In this document: in pieces, positions 20,174-32,103 of the stretch
How the letters are laid out: every line of letters starts with the position of its first letter
How positions within the stretch are numbered: position 1 is the stretch's first letter
Assembly: GCA_026182355.1 (NCBI GenBank)
Contig: JAPFBL010001929.1
Coordinates: forward strand, 1 to 64,000
From: Hermatobates lingyangjiaoensis
Lineage: Eukaryota > Arthropoda > Insecta > Hemiptera > Hermatobatidae
Direction: 5' to 3'
DNA length: 64,000 nucleotides
Notes under the pieces: generated by a model
Seen by the model: the letters and a program-made list of their open reading frames with translations, nothing else
What the model was told of the DNA's origin: nothing
Databases searched by the model: none
Made by a program: the position numbers and the translations under genes

Positions 20174-22320
20174 CTCTTAGTGTTAGATAAGGGCATATTT
20201 TATTTGAAGACGCAATATCAAAAAAAATCATTTAAAGAAATTGACAATAAGAGATTATATAAAATTTCGTGCTACTGTTATATAACCGTTAGTGACTTTT
20301 TCAAAGCGCTCAGTTTTGGCTCTGCGTGTGAAGCATCATAACCACTAAACGGACAAATAGGAATCGTTATGTTTTATGTTTATGCTTTTAACCAGTCAAG
20401 TATTGAACTAAAATGAAGAAGGCGGAAATACAGATCTATTAATCTATCTTGTTTGACGTTTCGACCCACTCACATGCAACAACTCGATAAAAGAAACACG
20501 ATATCGTAATTAACAAAACAAAAAAAGAACAAATAAGTGTAAGTGAAAGGCATGCAATGCTTGGATATGGAGCAATTACAAATAAGAAACGTTACCTATG
20601 CAAACCTCCATGGTAATAACAACCTTGAAATAGAGAAAGATAAGTTTATATTCAATTAATATAACTAATAACATCCGTGGTACTAATGACCATATAGTGA
20701 AGAATGATGACTTTCCAAACCAATAAGATATCTAAGAATCACTGTGGAACTTTGTATTGAAGAATAATGAGTTTATATTTGAATAATTTAGAAGAATTCT
20801 TCATTGCCCTTTCAACATACCAAATTAAACAATCTATTCAGACCTCAGGATTTGAACAGTTCATCAAGTGGCAATATCTCGCTACAAAGCGTTACTCAAA
20901 AATCTTTTTAACAATAATAATCCCTTAGTGCTAAGCATATCAACAAATATTCCAGGAAATCCCGTAAGACGTCTGAAGAGAAACTGGCCAAGAGACTTAT
21001 TGGTAGTGACTTATAAAGTTAATCTAATTTTTTACGCCAGGAAGTATAATCACTGGATTACTTATTCCCTCTTGCCTCTGCGTGCAAGTAATATATTTCT
21101 TTTAGCATTGTCACTGGTAATGTTACATTTACGTTGTTGTGACTATGTAAAATAAAGCTAAAAAAAAATATTTGAATAATATATGTTATAACCCTGTGGT
21201 AGTGAAAACTGACAAAGTGCTCCTAAAAAAGAATACGTGCTAGGGACTAACAGCTTTATAGCCCAATGGAGAGTTCTCATTATTTTTCATCTTCTACATA
21301 AAATAACAGATCCAGGGTCATATTAAAGAATTGAAACTCAAATCTTCAGTACTTGCAGTACCTTCCTACACCTGTTAGACTATACTGTAACCTGCAGTCC
21401 TTAGGGTTAGCTAGTGTTTACGGTTGTAATAATAATGCTCTGTGGTGTTTTAAAGATAATGGGTTATAGGTTGTTTAGATTCAGCTCCATTTCTCCTCAT
21501 GACACCGGTTTTCCATTAACAATACTCCTACGTGGTTAAGACGTTATAAGTTATTATTATTATGCGTTGAGATGTACCCTTGCTTGCAGTGTCTAGTAAT
21601 TCACCAGCAGTGGTACATCTTGAACTCATAGTGCACTTGGTACTTCCTAGAAAGTGTCCTTTGAAAAATATCTCAAGTCAATATCGTAATAATATTTCGA
21701 CTATTTTCAGTATGTATTCCTGATTTTTCTTGAGTATTATGTATTTTGATAAATAATTTGTTCCTCATACGATTTTCTCGACAATAGTTATGGAACCAGG
21801 GTTTTCTAAAAGGGTCTTTAAAGTAAAAACATGTTATTACCTTGAGAATAAGTTATTATTATCTAACTTTAAAATCAATTTACAGGCTAGATCCATTTTA
21901 AAAATGTAAGGTTAACAACAATTTAATAATGAAGTGCAGCCATTAGGAGGGTTATATCAATGAAGTGGATGGTATATCTATGGTATATTGCAGTATATGG
22001 ATGGTATATCGAGAAGAAAACAGGTGACAGAAAGAGGCTGTAATTAAAAAAATTAACCAGGATTTTATAGTAAATTATAGGAGACGGACGAGTCGTATAA
22101 AAGACTGGTGAATGTGTTGCAGTGTTTTGATGAGCACACAATCAGGATAACAGCACACAAAGGCTTCAAATGGAATTCAAAAGAACAATTTTGCTAGAAG
22201 AAATATAAAAGATCCAAACAGATTCAAATATTATCTTCTATATGAATATTTTAGTTGTAATACAATGAATTTTGTAACATATCATACATTTGATTCACAA
22301 TTTTTTTTTTAAAATTGATT
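20174..22320. other. No gene seen
   Basis: AT-rich, with short frames only (20868-21155, 21923-22141 minus), none with a recognised domain. Confidence 0.55.
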
Positions 22321-22325
22321 TTAGA

Positions 22326-22608
22326 TAAGCTAATTGATTCCAGTAATTACCATACAATTATTCTGTTGTTTTTGACCTAGTTTGATAGCTAGAAAGTTAA
22401 TTTTAAATATTGTAAAGGTTGAGAATGATGTTTCCCTCGGGAGCACACCTGACCGAAAAAAATAGAAGAATTGATTTTTGTAAGCTAATTGATTCCAGTA
22501 AATACTATACCATTATTCTGTTGTTTTTGACCTAGTTTGATAGCTAGAAAGTTAATTCTAAGTATTGTAAAGGTTGAGAATGATGTTTCCCTCGGGAGCA
22601 CACCTGCC
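22326..22608. repeat. 155-bp direct duplication
   Basis: AAGCTAATTGATTCCAGTAA starts at 22327 and again at 22482. The second copy is about 128 bp and a few per cent diverged. Confidence 0.9.
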
Positions 22609-23220
22609 CAACAGCCAACAAGGGATGGCAAAGGGAGGCCTAAGTTTGATCGATATATCTAGATAATGCTGCTATCGACCCTGGTATTGTGTCAAAGTGA
22701 TTCATTGTTTTCATCAAAGCTATATAAAATAATGAGAACTAGATTTGACTTTCAGATCTCGTCAAACAGCGATATCTTTTTAGTTAGATTAACGAACTCA
22801 TAATGTGAACATACAGTGTTAAACAGTGACTCTTCTCGTATACCAGAGGCCTAAACACTGTACTTCTGACGAACACGACATTGCTTTTGAATTGTCTAGA
22901 ATCTTTCTATTGCTTTTGAATTTGAATTACATTGAATCTGTCTATTACTTTTGTTTGTCACCACTCCCCAACTACAAAAATCAAATGTTTGAAAATTTCT
23001 AAAATAATAATAAGTAAACATTGTAACGCATTTTGTAATTACTTATTCAAATGTGACAGTATTGTTTGAAAAATTATGATATTTTAACGGTATTCTTGTT
23101 AAACTCATTCTACTGTACAAAAATATATGGTTACAAGTGCGAGGTTACATTCTTACATTGAGTTCTTGAACATAACTTTAATAGTTATGTAAATATTAAA
23201 AATACATATATATATAGCAG
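22609..23220. other. No gene seen
   Basis: No supported feature. Confidence 0.55.
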
Positions 23221-23229
23221 ATTCAATAA

Positions 23230-23500
23230 TATATCGACCGTTTGATAGAATAGGTGTGTTATCTAATCGGGATTCGGTAAATTTTCTAGCATAAAAAATC
23301 AAACTATCCTATTAACAGTCTAGTCGAAGGTTTTGTCCGGTTAACATTGTTGTTCCTTTAAATAAAGCAAATTTCATTTTCTTAGTTAAACAAATTTTTA
23401 CTTCTGCCTATGAAAAAGGTTTTAAATAAAACCAAAACGCTGGCTACGAGAGTTTGATTTTTTATCCTAGAAAATTGACCGAATCCATATAGAACACATC
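23230..23500. repeat. PLE fold-back enclosing a PLE 3' segment
   Basis: Arms share CTAATCGGGATTCGGTAAAT-type sequence (23256) and its inverse (about 23465-23490). Between them, 23318-23392 matches the region just after the PLE ORF at 18687-18760. Confidence 0.75.
23405..23444 (+). ncRNA. Decayed hammerhead, ACGU type
   Basis: A UAUGAAAA core, 6-bp stem II GGUUUU/AAAACC, then AAAACGCUGGC in place of GAAACGUCGGC. It ties this hammerhead family to the PLE 3' end. Confidence 0.55.
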
Positions 23501-23510
23501 TATATACTAG

Positions 23511-23527
23511 TATATATATATATATAT

Positions 23528-23558
<31 letters not shown>
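23511..23558. repeat. (TA)n microsatellite
   Basis: Two TA runs with one short break. Confidence 0.95.
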
Positions 23559-23788
23559 CATACAAACAAATAATATATAGAATCTATTTCCCTCTCCTTA
23601 CTGAGAAAAGTGAAAGGATGCTGTGTTCTATTGAACAACATGGACCGACAGCTCCCTGGTCACCTGCTCAAAACTGGTGTCCTGGAGTCTCCAACCAGTT
23701 GTATGTATCAACGTACTGTCTCATAATGTCCAGTTTTAGTAGGCCTGGGTTCTTTTTGATGCCACACAATGAACATTCTACTTCTTTG

Positions 23789-24190
23789 GGAGTCCTAAAT
23801 TTTTGTCTAACTTAAGTGTATAGAGAGTAGGGATCATTAACAAGTATCTGATGTATGTTTCACCAGACCCTCTTTCAGAATGCCCAGTTCTGGTAGTTTT
23901 GCAGAAACTCTACCAATCTCAATTGCTTTTGTTGTTGTTTTAACTGATCCCCTAGCGGGTGATAACGTCAGCCGTTTACTGGCTTTTTTTTTTTTTGATC
24001 GCTGATTCTACAGATTCTACATTGAGAGTAGGGATCAATAACGAGTACCTGACATCATACAGGGTCGGGACCGACGGCTTAACGTCCTTTCCGAGGGACG
24101 ACGTACTCAGATTTATTCACCTCCCACTTGAATAAATCGAGGGCCAGGTGGGGATGGAACCCGGACTACCAGCCCAGAGGCGAGTGCGTG
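23789..24190 (-). mobile_element. tRNA-derived SINE, tail type A, plus a second SINE scrap
   Basis: The main copy is 23943-24190 on the minus strand, with tail, hairpin and a B-box-like region at about 24148-24165. A partial SINE tail lies at 23789-23860 in the same direction. Confidence 0.8.
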
Positions 24191-25790
24191 ATTAAGGATA
24201 GAGTGAAATCCCAGCCATGTTGATATGTAAGGAAAGCATTTTTTTTATCCCTGTAGATTTATGAAGTTTTAAGGAACGCTATTTCATGTTTCTAGGAATC
24301 CCATTTTTTTTTGAAGTTATGGTTATTATGAAATATTCATTTAAAACTATTATTTCCTTTTATATTATTAAAAGTGTATTAGTTGCAATAAGAAACAATG
24401 CCGCAATTGTATAACACATAAACATTACTAAATATTAACCCTTTCGCAGTCTCGTGTATCAAATGTGATTCGCAGACATGAATGAACAGATGTTTTGTGC
24501 ATCATATGTGATATACAGTCCATTTCACTTTCAATGTAAATAAGGTAGTAAAACATGTTCGTTGGGATTAATCTAATTGTCTCCAACATTTCAGGAGAAC
24601 ACCACGTTACTACAACTATCAGTAGCCTGCATCGTATATGATTCACAAGACTCCTGAGTGTAAATATTTTTTCATTGTTTGTCTGTAGGAAAAATGAAGT
24701 AAAATAAACAAATCTGTAAATCCATTTAATAAGAATAATGTCCTTTTTGTTGTACATTACAACATAAACCTAACTTACTACCGTATACAAATCAAGATGG
24801 TCCAAGTTTTACAAATAAAAGAAATAATAACTATATTTATTTTAAATATATTTACATATAATTTTCCTTGCAAAACGGAAATACTTATTTTCTTTGATGT
24901 TTGATATTGAAGCATGGTGAACAAAAAGCTCTGTTGCATTGAAGACATTCAGTAGCTGCTTATTTGGCTTTTATTGAAGCAATATCACGACATCGTGAAT
25001 ACTAATTTTATTTGTCATGAAGTAAAATTAAGGCTAATATGTATAAAGCATAGGTGTTAGAATGCTAAAATTCCTTAGACTGTGAAAGGGTTAATAGAGA
25101 AACTGTTTCTTGAAGGAAGAGCCTGAAGGATCTTTGAATACTATCTCCTCCGCTCAGGAGGTGTTGCAGAGTTTGCCTACCTCAGAGACGTTTACGACTT
25201 CTGGGTTTGAAGAGGGCTTTATTATTCTGTTATTCGAGTAGAGAAGTGACGCAAGCTGATTAAGTTTGATAGTGTAGAAAAGTGGCATATGACACATGAG
25301 AAGGAGTGCTCATGGATTTTATAAATTACGAACAATAATCCGTCAAAAACGATCTAGCATCTTTGGATAAATTGCCCTTCCCCTTTGTCTTCGTCTCGCT
25401 CCCCTCTCTATCTATCTCTACTCACTTTTTTTTTCAATAGCTGTTTGAAATTAATCACCCCAGATATTTTTCGACTTCATCTCAATTTTCTGTTAAAATT
25501 CCCACAAACAACACAGACACTTGAATGTATATAGTTGAATGTATAAATATATATATATACAACTTATATAAGAAGATGATGTTATTTAAAATCATTCAGA
25601 AAATTATTAAATTAACTCCAAAATGAAACAAGCAACACAATCAGAAGAAAGTAAATCTAAAAAAAGGAAAAATTAAGAAAATAGAATATTGTTATACTTT
25701 TACATTTATTTTATTAATTACATTAAAATTAATGCAGAAATTATAATATGAATTTATTCTATATTCAAAACTTGTATGTATTTAGTAAAT
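24191..25790. other. No gene seen
   Basis: AT-rich. The 109-codon minus frame at 24428-24757 has no recognised domain. Confidence 0.5.
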
Positions 25791-25799
25791 ATATTTATG

Positions 25800-25990
25800 T
25801 TATCTTCAGCGCTTGGAAATCTGTTTCTCTTGCAGCATACCTTCCTTTACTAAATTACATGATTAACATATGCAGGTTACTATCTATGTTTCCAAAGAAA
25901 CCTCCAAACAAACATAAAAGGTATGCTGCAAGAGAAACAGATTTCCAAGCCCTGATATGCCATAAATATATGTCGAAACGTCGGCAAAAT
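25800..25990. repeat. PLE fold-back
   Basis: GGAAATCTGTTTCTCTTGCA at 25814 recurs inverted at about 25923-25947 around an ~85-bp centre. Only the right arm has a hammerhead core. Confidence 0.8.
25949..25985 (+). ncRNA. Hammerhead, ACGU type
   Basis: GCC/GGC stem I (25949-25951/25983-25985), core CUGAUAU (A9 region altered), stem II CAUA/UAUG, GAA, ACGU, C at 25982. Confidence 0.65.
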
Positions 25991-26585
25991 GACTAGTTTC
26001 AAATCATTAGACCTTAACCCTCAAAAAATTGTATCATATATATATACTGAAGTATAGTAACTTTACTTATAGTAAAGTAGAGCTATTTCTTGTGATCAAT
26101 AATCACTAGTAGACTAAGTTTCAGTTAATCAATATACATTTTTTAATGTTCTGGTAGTTAGATTAGGCTTTCTTTTACTAAAGAATGTATGCAGTCATAT
26201 CAATTTATAGTAGTTCTATTTTTTCTGTTTGAGTTTTAGTTTGGTCTAATTACCGCTAACAATACCATATGGTTCTGTCGGCAAAGTTCCTTCGATTGTG
26301 CTGTTCTCCTAATTTCTCTAGAGCATTTACAAACCATTATGCTCTTTCTTTCAAAACTTCAAATTCTTCAATTATTCAAGCTATTCTGTTCATTTAATCT
26401 TAAAGGAAATTTATTTAAGACGGTGCTTATCTTTATCGTTAAGTCCAACCTTCTTAAATAACACGCAAACTCTAATTTACTAAACAAATTTCATCATGAT
26501 TCCCTTTGTGATATTTTTTCAATATACTCTCTTTAGTTGTTTAATTATGAATAAATAAAAATTTATTAAGTTGAACTCCTTAAAG
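25991..26585. other. No gene seen
   Basis: AT-rich, with no supported element. Confidence 0.55.
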
Positions 26586-26815
26586 AGGGCTAGTTTGGCT
26601 TGTCCTTGCCTCTGGACTGGTAGATACGGGGTTCAATACGCACTCTGAACCTCGCTTTTTTTAAGCAGGAGCTGACTAAATCTAAGCACGTCGTTCCTCT
26701 GAGAGAACTTAAGCCGTTGATCCTGAGCATGTATGACGTCAGGTATTCGTTAAAAATCTCTGCTCTAAATAAACTTGAGTTAGGAAAATGCAGGACTGCC
26801 AATGTAGAATGAATG
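26586..26815 (+). mobile_element. tRNA-derived SINE, diverged
   Basis: Head with B box ACGGGGTTCAATACGC (26626), a damaged central hairpin, then the family body (GAGTTAGG...GACTGCCAATGTAGAATGAA). Confidence 0.8.
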
Positions 26816-26987
26816 TTCATTGTGTTGTATCATAAAGAGCCAATGTTCGGACTATGTGTGTTCTGTTTCTGAACCACTGTTTACCCGGTATCATAATAAT
26901 ATTGGGGTTAGGCTAGGCTGCAGTGCTAGACTTACAAGAAACACATATATGCCGAATATTGGCCCTTTTTAACACCACTCAATGTAT

Positions 26988-27208
26988 ATTCGGAGTCCTA
27001 AACATTGCCTAACTCAAGTGTATTTAGAGTAGGGATGTCTACTATAAATCACGAATACCTGACATCGTACAGGTTCGGGACCAAACTCATGACGTCCTCT
27101 CTGTGGGACAACATGTTCAGATTTATTCACCTCTCACATGAATTAATCAAGGGCTAGAGTGAGAATTGAACCCCGGATCTACCAGTTCAAAAGCGTTCTA
27201 ACTAGGCG
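26988..27208 (-). mobile_element. tRNA-derived SINE
   Basis: The minus strand has the B box (GGGGTTCAATTCTC, about 27163-27176), the hairpin and the body. The head end is decayed. Confidence 0.8.
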
Positions 27209-27636
27209 CTATAAAAAATCTCTATATATATAATACAAAGCTTGCTGTCAGTCCGCTAGACAAATAAAACTGGAAACATTTAGGTACAAAGTAACATATG
27301 GATTAATAAATAATATGGACAACTCTTTTCGGGGAAACTAACTGCGGTATTTTTTTTTCAAAAAATAACAAAATTTTACTATTTATTACATAATATCCGC
27401 AGATGGCGTATCCACAATGGCAATGCAGGGTATATCTATAGGAAAAAAAAAATTGAACCTTTTTGAGGAACTACCATCCATAATCAATCTTCTGTATATA
27501 TAAAATACAAAGTTTGTCTGTCTGCCCGCTATAGGAATAAAACTGGAGAAATTTAGGTACGAATAACTTACAAAGGTATTTTGATTTTTAATATTAAAAT
27601 TATAGTAATCCGTCTTACCTCGTACCCTGCTGCTGA

Positions 27637-27681
27637 AGTTCTTAGACCGGTTTCGGGCGTCACCCATCTTCAACAAGAACT
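27637..27681 (-). ncRNA. Hammerhead, ACCGGU type (left arm)
   Basis: Exact mirror of 27788-27832: 8-bp stem I, UUGAAGA core, GGGU/GCCC stem II, GAA, ACCGGU, C. Confidence 0.75.
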
Positions 27682-27787
27682 GATCAACTAGAACTACGGA
27701 GTCCTACCTTTCTGTTTATATAACCTACCTACTTCCCAATGCTGCCTAGATAAACAGAAAGGTAGGACTCCGTAGTTCTAGTTGATC

Positions 27788-27832
27788 AGTTCTTGTTGAA
27801 GATGGGTGACGCCCGAAACCGGTCTAAGAACT
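27788..27832 (+). ncRNA. Hammerhead, ACCGGU type (right arm)
   Basis: Stem I pairs 27788-27795 with 27825-27832 (8 bp including one G-U). Core UUGAAGA (27796-27802) has only C3 to U. Then extra U, stem II GGGU/GCCC, GAA (27815-27817), palindrome ACCGGU (27818-27823), C at 27824. Longest stem I in the window. Confidence 0.78.
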
Positions 27833-28020
27833 TCAGCAGCAGGGTACGAGGTAAGACGGATTACTATAATTTTAATATTAATGATACTAACCTCTGTGGT
27901 AATGAAAAAATGCATGAATTTATTTTGATTTTGATCAGCGTCCTTTTTTGAGATCTACCGCCCATAACCAAAACGCCGGGGTATAATCTACCTCCCGGGC
28001 ACACCGGGTAGATCAGCTAG

Positions 28021-29130
28021 TAATATATGAAAGGCCAGATTTTCTGTTTATTCATCAGTTGGAAATTTTTCTTTCATTGTTTCTTTCTTTCAAATCCAAA
28101 ACTAATTTTTTATTATTTTAAATTTGTGAAGTCGTAAAAAAAAGATTCTCGTAAAATACCCTTGTAAAATATATAATTTATCTAATATGACTAAAGTTTT
28201 TTGGATTATCAACAAACTCTAAACACTTTGAAGCTGAAAGATGAATTTATAGTTATATTAAGCATGCACGATTAATCTCAATTGTCTAGAACTATTAATA
28301 AAGTTCTAGTCTTGAATTTTTTGCCAACAGTGTTACTTTTGTGAACTAAATGTTCTATAATTGTTATAATTGATAGGAATATTTGCTAAAACCCAAATTG
28401 GATTAAACACTAGACACTTTTAATTGGGTTAAACATTAAATAACACTGTTTATCCAAATTAAAAGTTAAAATTAAACATATAAATAGAAATAAACAATTT
28501 AATTAGTTTAAAACGGAAGAAGAAAATTTAAAAGTTTTTCATTATTGACGAATTTATTAAACCTTAGTATTAGTAATTTATAAGGTTGAATTCTAATTGC
28601 TTCAATTAAATTAATTAAGAAGTGAAATAAATTCAGTCGGATCTAGATGAACAAACAAATTAAACTAATTAAATAATGACACATCATCTGGCTATAAACA
28701 GTCACTACATTACATTAACTTATGGAAGCTCCATCTAATTACATTTGAGATTACCGTTGTCATCAAAACAATACAAGTAAAGGAACATTACATTACACAC
28801 ATTACCGCACATACATTACAATGTGCACATTCATGTTTAATAACATTCATATAATGAGGAAAATAACTGTTTCTAAACAAAATAAATACTCAAATAATAA
28901 TAATGAAGATGACTAGAATAAAGATATTTATTATATGATTTATATACTTCATTATTATTATTTTTTAAGTTTTTATTATTTATATTTCCTCATTTTCTTC
29001 AGTTTCACTAATTATTTCTTTAATAATTAAACTTTTAACGACTTTAAGTGTGTTGCTATCTTTATTATGTGTCTATAGTTTACCGTGAAACTGAAAACGT
29101 TTGTTGTCCTTTGTGGATCGTTTTCCTGTT
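28021..29130. other. AT-rich DNA, no gene seen
   Basis: No supported feature. An ACATTACA-rich patch lies near 28760-28830. Confidence 0.6.
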
Positions 29131-29157
29131 GACAATATATATATATATATATATATA

Positions 29158-29220
29158 TTTGTAAATGTTGGAAGCAGTCCTTCATTTAAACATATATTGT
29201 TAAAAAAAGCCCCATATTTG
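29158..29220 (-). pseudogene. PLE N-terminal scrap, left arm
   Basis: The minus strand reads FNNICLNEGLLPTFTNIYIY and runs into the (TA)n at 29134-29157. Confidence 0.7.
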
Positions 29221-29221
29221 G

Positions 29222-29272
29222 CACTGGAGAAATTGTGTAAGAAACAGATACAAGCCAAATATGGGGCGTTAT
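29222..29272 (+). pseudogene. PLE N-terminal scrap, right arm
   Basis: Reads LEKLCKKQIQAKYGALFK, then a TA run. The shared GCCAAATATGGGGC segment is inverted relative to the left arm, making a small fold-back. Confidence 0.65.
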
Positions 29273-29326
29273 TTAAATAAATATATATATAAAGGGGTTA
29301 GAGTTAGCTTCAGCTACTCAAAGGGA

Positions 29327-29372
29327 CTACTTCTGTCCGATGACGACGACTGTCGAAATATCGTTGTGAGTC
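29327..29372 (+). ncRNA. Hammerhead, AUAU type
   Basis: Core CCGAUGA (29337-29343, U4 to C), extra C, stem II GAC/GUC with a 4-nt loop, GAA (29355-29357), AUAU, C at 29362, GTGAGT at 29366-29371. Near-identical copies at 34520 and 49383 share U4 to C, so the change is ancestral to this subfamily. Confidence 0.65.
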
Positions 29373-29413
29373 TTTTGTGTGTGTCTTTATTTGTTTTTTC
29401 TCTTTCCTGTGTG

Positions 29414-29416
<3 letters not shown>

Positions 29417-29452
<36 letters not shown>
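29417..29452. repeat. (TA)n microsatellite
   Basis: It bounds the module carrying the hammerhead at 29327. The same module and boundary recur at 34520-34628. Confidence 0.95.
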
Positions 29453-29453
<1 letters not shown>

Positions 29454-29936
29454 GTACATATATTCCTTTTACCTTCTATTTGATTTTGACAAGAACTAAA
29501 TTAAATTTTTTGAGAGAATATAGCAACCAAAATACAAAAAATGTTTATAAACTTACAAAACGCGTCAAATATACTTTATGTTTGGCTATAATATTGCAAT
29601 TAGGAAGATATAACTATTTTTCAGTAATTAATAAGTATAGTTACTTCAAGGGTTGGGTTAACAGGAACAGAGTTGATTTTATGTAATTAAATAAGTGTTT
29701 GTTTGAATGTTAGAACGATAAAGAGGGCTCTTAGATGTGAGAAGTTAGTTGACAGTGACCCAGACGAAACTAAATGACTTAACAGGCGTGCTAAGGCCTT
29801 TGAACTAGCCAGACAATGACTCAAGTCAACACCAGCGGGCAGTTTAGACTGCCATTCATACTAGTTTAAAAAATATCACCTTCAACTCGGCTTAAACGCA
29901 TGCAAGAAATGACGGTCTATTGTCTTACGACAGGGG
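29453..29936. other. No gene seen
   Basis: The open plus frame across 29261-29686 is an artefact spanning a PLE flank and (TA)n. Confidence 0.6.
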
Positions 29937-30325
29937 TCTCCAAACTTTTCAATGTAAGGGCCACTTCCCACATGTATGCGGGCCGAAGGAATAAATAAAA
30001 AAAATAATATCAGTACCAGTAATTTAATTTCCTCAGTTATTAGAGTATAAACATAGAAAAATTGAAATATATTCTTTTAATATCAGGAAAAAAATCAGGG
30101 TTTTATGAAATCAAATTAGTGTGACGAATGTCATTTTGACTTCAAAATTTTATTAAAATCAGTATCTGTGAGTCACACTATAGCGAGAGAGGGAAACTGA
30201 CCCGGGCTTAGCGCCACCAGTCAGCAGCCCCAGCTTTGAATAATTCAAATTATTTTTTCCCAAGGCCACCACACAGGGATTTGTTTGTCGGGCCGGATGT
30301 GGCCGCGGGCCACAGTTGTAAGATA
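29937..30325. mobile_element. hAT-type non-autonomous element (relic)
   Basis: It begins CAGGGGTCTCCAAACTTTTC, a typical hAT terminus, and ends in a GGGCCGGATGTGGCCGCGGGCC stretch, the usual companion 3' sub-terminal sequence. The extreme 3' inverted repeat is damaged. No transposase. Confidence 0.75.
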
Positions 30326-30699
30326 GCTCTGTCTTAACAACAACAACATGTGTGTTCTTAACAACAAAGTTATGAAAGTCTCTTTGCTTATACAGTCAGT
30401 TATTATGAGGCAACTATTCATACTTAAACGTTTTCTGAAAAAGGTACCATTGAAAAAAAATTTTGGTACTGAAGATGTAGAAATGGTATCAATCAAGATG
30501 AGTTGTATTCCCGCTTCTACCTTCTCATAAGAAGCAGATTAACTTCAACAAGAACACGATGTGATTGACGCATGTTGTTTTCATAATAAGACTGTTTATG
30601 TGGTTCTATCCGTCAATAACCACTACAACCTAACCGTCGCCATACACACCAGTAACGACAGTCCTTCGTATCTTGAACGATCTAACAGTCCTTCAAAAA

Positions 30700-30744
30700 A
30701 TCTTCTTGAATGATGAACTTCGTTTCGAAATATTGATCGTAAGT
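30700..30744 (+). ncRNA. Hammerhead-like motif, AUAU type
   Basis: Poor core (UUGAAUGA), stem II GAA/UUC, GAA (30727-30729), AUAU, U, then GTAAGT at 30739-30744. Confidence 0.45.
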
Positions 30745-30902
30745 TCCCTTCTTTTTAGATGTTTTTACGGTTATTTAATCTGTCGTTGAGCTGTTGTTTT
30801 ATAATAAACTTTTATGATTTTCTTATTATATAAACTAATACTCATAAACATAAAATCTTTATATTGAAAAAAAACGAAGGAAACTCACAGTATAACCTCT
30901 AT

Positions 30903-30938
30903 GATAACTTCGTTTCGACAATCGTCGTCATCAGGTTG
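30903..30938 (-). ncRNA. Hammerhead motif, non-palindromic stem III
   Basis: Minus strand: CUGAUGA (30934-30928), extra C, stem II GAC/GUC, GAA, then AC-GAA-GU, a 2-bp stem III with a triloop, and U. Stem I is unclear. Confidence 0.6.
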
Positions 30939-31146
30939 CGAAACTTAGGTTGTAGTCCCCGGAAAATGGCGTGTGTCTTCTGTGTGTTCCTTCGTATTTT
31001 TAATTTTATTGTAAAAAATTCCGCTGACCGTTTCTTTTAATTTTATTATATATATATACTTTTTGTTGGAAATACGATCCGAAACGCACAAATATAGTTC
31101 AATGTAGAAAAAGAAACATAGAGAAATCAAAAGCACCCGCTTACAG

Positions 31147-31183
31147 TCTCTAATTTTCGGTTTGAACCGTATTCAGGAGAGAT
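31147..31183 (-). ncRNA. Hammerhead, AAUU type, left arm
   Basis: Minus strand: UCUC/GAGA stem I, core CUGAAUA (G8 to U), extra C, stem II GGUU/AACC, GAA, AAUU, A at the cleavage position. Confidence 0.68.
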
Positions 31184-31221
31184 AAGAGAGGGAAACCAGT
31201 GCGCTTGGTTTCCCTCTCTTA

Positions 31222-31264
31222 TTTCTCCTGAAGACGGTTTAAACCGAAAACAGAAACTGTAAGT
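31222..31264 (+). ncRNA. Hammerhead, AAUU type, right arm
   Basis: CUGAAGA (31228-31234), extra C, stem II GGUUU/AAACC, GAA, damaged stem III, GTAAGT at 31259-31264. Fold-back with the left arm (outer ends near 31080 and 31310). Confidence 0.6.
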
Positions 31265-31370
31265 GTGTGCTTTTGATTTTTCTATGTTTTTTTTTACATT
31301 GAACTATATATATAATTATATAACTCTCTTAACGAAAAAAGAAAAACATGAACTTAGGAAAGCAATACTT

Positions 31371-31412
31371 ACTCACTACTATATTTTGACAGACATCGTC
31401 ATTAGGTAGAAG
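31371..31412 (-). ncRNA. Decayed hammerhead, AUAU type
   Basis: Minus strand: core CUAAUGA (31405-31399), imperfect GAU...GUC stem II, AAA for GAA, AUAU, then GTGAGT. Confidence 0.5.
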
Positions 31413-31522
31413 TACTCCTACGGAGCAGCAGTAGCTGACTGACTGATATATATATATATATATATATAAACACGTGAAATGAAAGTCAATGTTTAACCAA
31501 GGATAATAAATTAAGAACTGGT

Positions 31523-31564
31523 ACTAAGATTTTTCGACCATAACAACTGGTTTTCATCAGAGTT
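31523..31564 (-). ncRNA. Hammerhead, AGAUCU-derived
   Basis: Minus strand: ACU/AGU stem I, CUGAUGA (31560-31554), ACCA/UGGU stem II with a 7-nt loop, GAA, AAAUCU (from AGAUCU), U. Confidence 0.6.
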
Positions 31565-31599
31565 AAAGTGTGACATTTGAGTATGTATTTATAATAATA

Positions 31600-32100
31600 A
31601 AACAAACTGCAGAGAGTCACATGAAATGACAAGATACTACTATAATATTTAATTTTCTCTTGAATCACCATCAGGAGAAAAAAAAGTAGGAGTCCAATTC
31701 AAATGGGTTCGAACTGTGACCCATGTCGTGTTTGGAATACTGCTCTTATATGTCCTGATGAAGTATTTTTCCTTTTATTTCTAAAAATTTTGTTTACTTT
31801 AACTAAGTATATTATTAGAATTGAATAATTCTTCTGTGACTGTACTGTGAGCTCGAAAATAAGCTAGACAGTAGATGGGATATCAGGATGATGCTAGTGT
31901 AGACTTAGAGTAACAGCTCTTTTTGGGAAGGGCCAAGCAAGACCAAACATCTGAGTATATAGCACGGTGGAGTAAAAACATAAATAAAGACTGCAAAAAA
32001 TAATGTCAAAAAATAGCAGAAAAATTCTATTTGGGACAGAATATATGCCAGCATGATTTCTATATGTTTCACTGTATTGTTAAAAGCTTATGCTTTGAGT
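31600..32100. other. No gene seen
   Basis: AT-rich, with no supported feature. Confidence 0.55.
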
Positions 32101-32103
32101 CGA

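Larger units (their letters stand above)
27588..27881. repeat. Perfect inverted repeat, 131-bp arms
   Basis: 27588-27718 and 27751-27881 are reverse complements with no mismatch that I can see, around a 32-bp centre. Each arm carries a complete hammerhead motif pointing outward from the centre. Confidence 0.95.
27213..28020 (+). mobile_element. Helitron-like non-autonomous element(s), nested
   Basis: Two starts of the TCT(N)TATATATA-A-AATACAAAG type at about 27213 and 27488, each followed by a TGTC(A/T)GTC-rich segment. One end at 28020 has a CCCGG/CCGGG hairpin (27994-28008) followed after 8 nt by CTAG and a T. These are Helitron end features. No Rep/helicase is present. The inverted repeat at 27588-27881 sits inside. 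Confidence 0.45.

Noticed and set aside
29261..29686. 141-codon plus-strand frame
   Set aside because: It spans a PLE flank, a hammerhead and (TA)n; composition is that of the repeats and no domain is seen.
30245..30530. Short frames 30245-30496 (minus) and 30348-30530 (plus) as genes
   Set aside because: They overlap the hAT relic end and have no domain.
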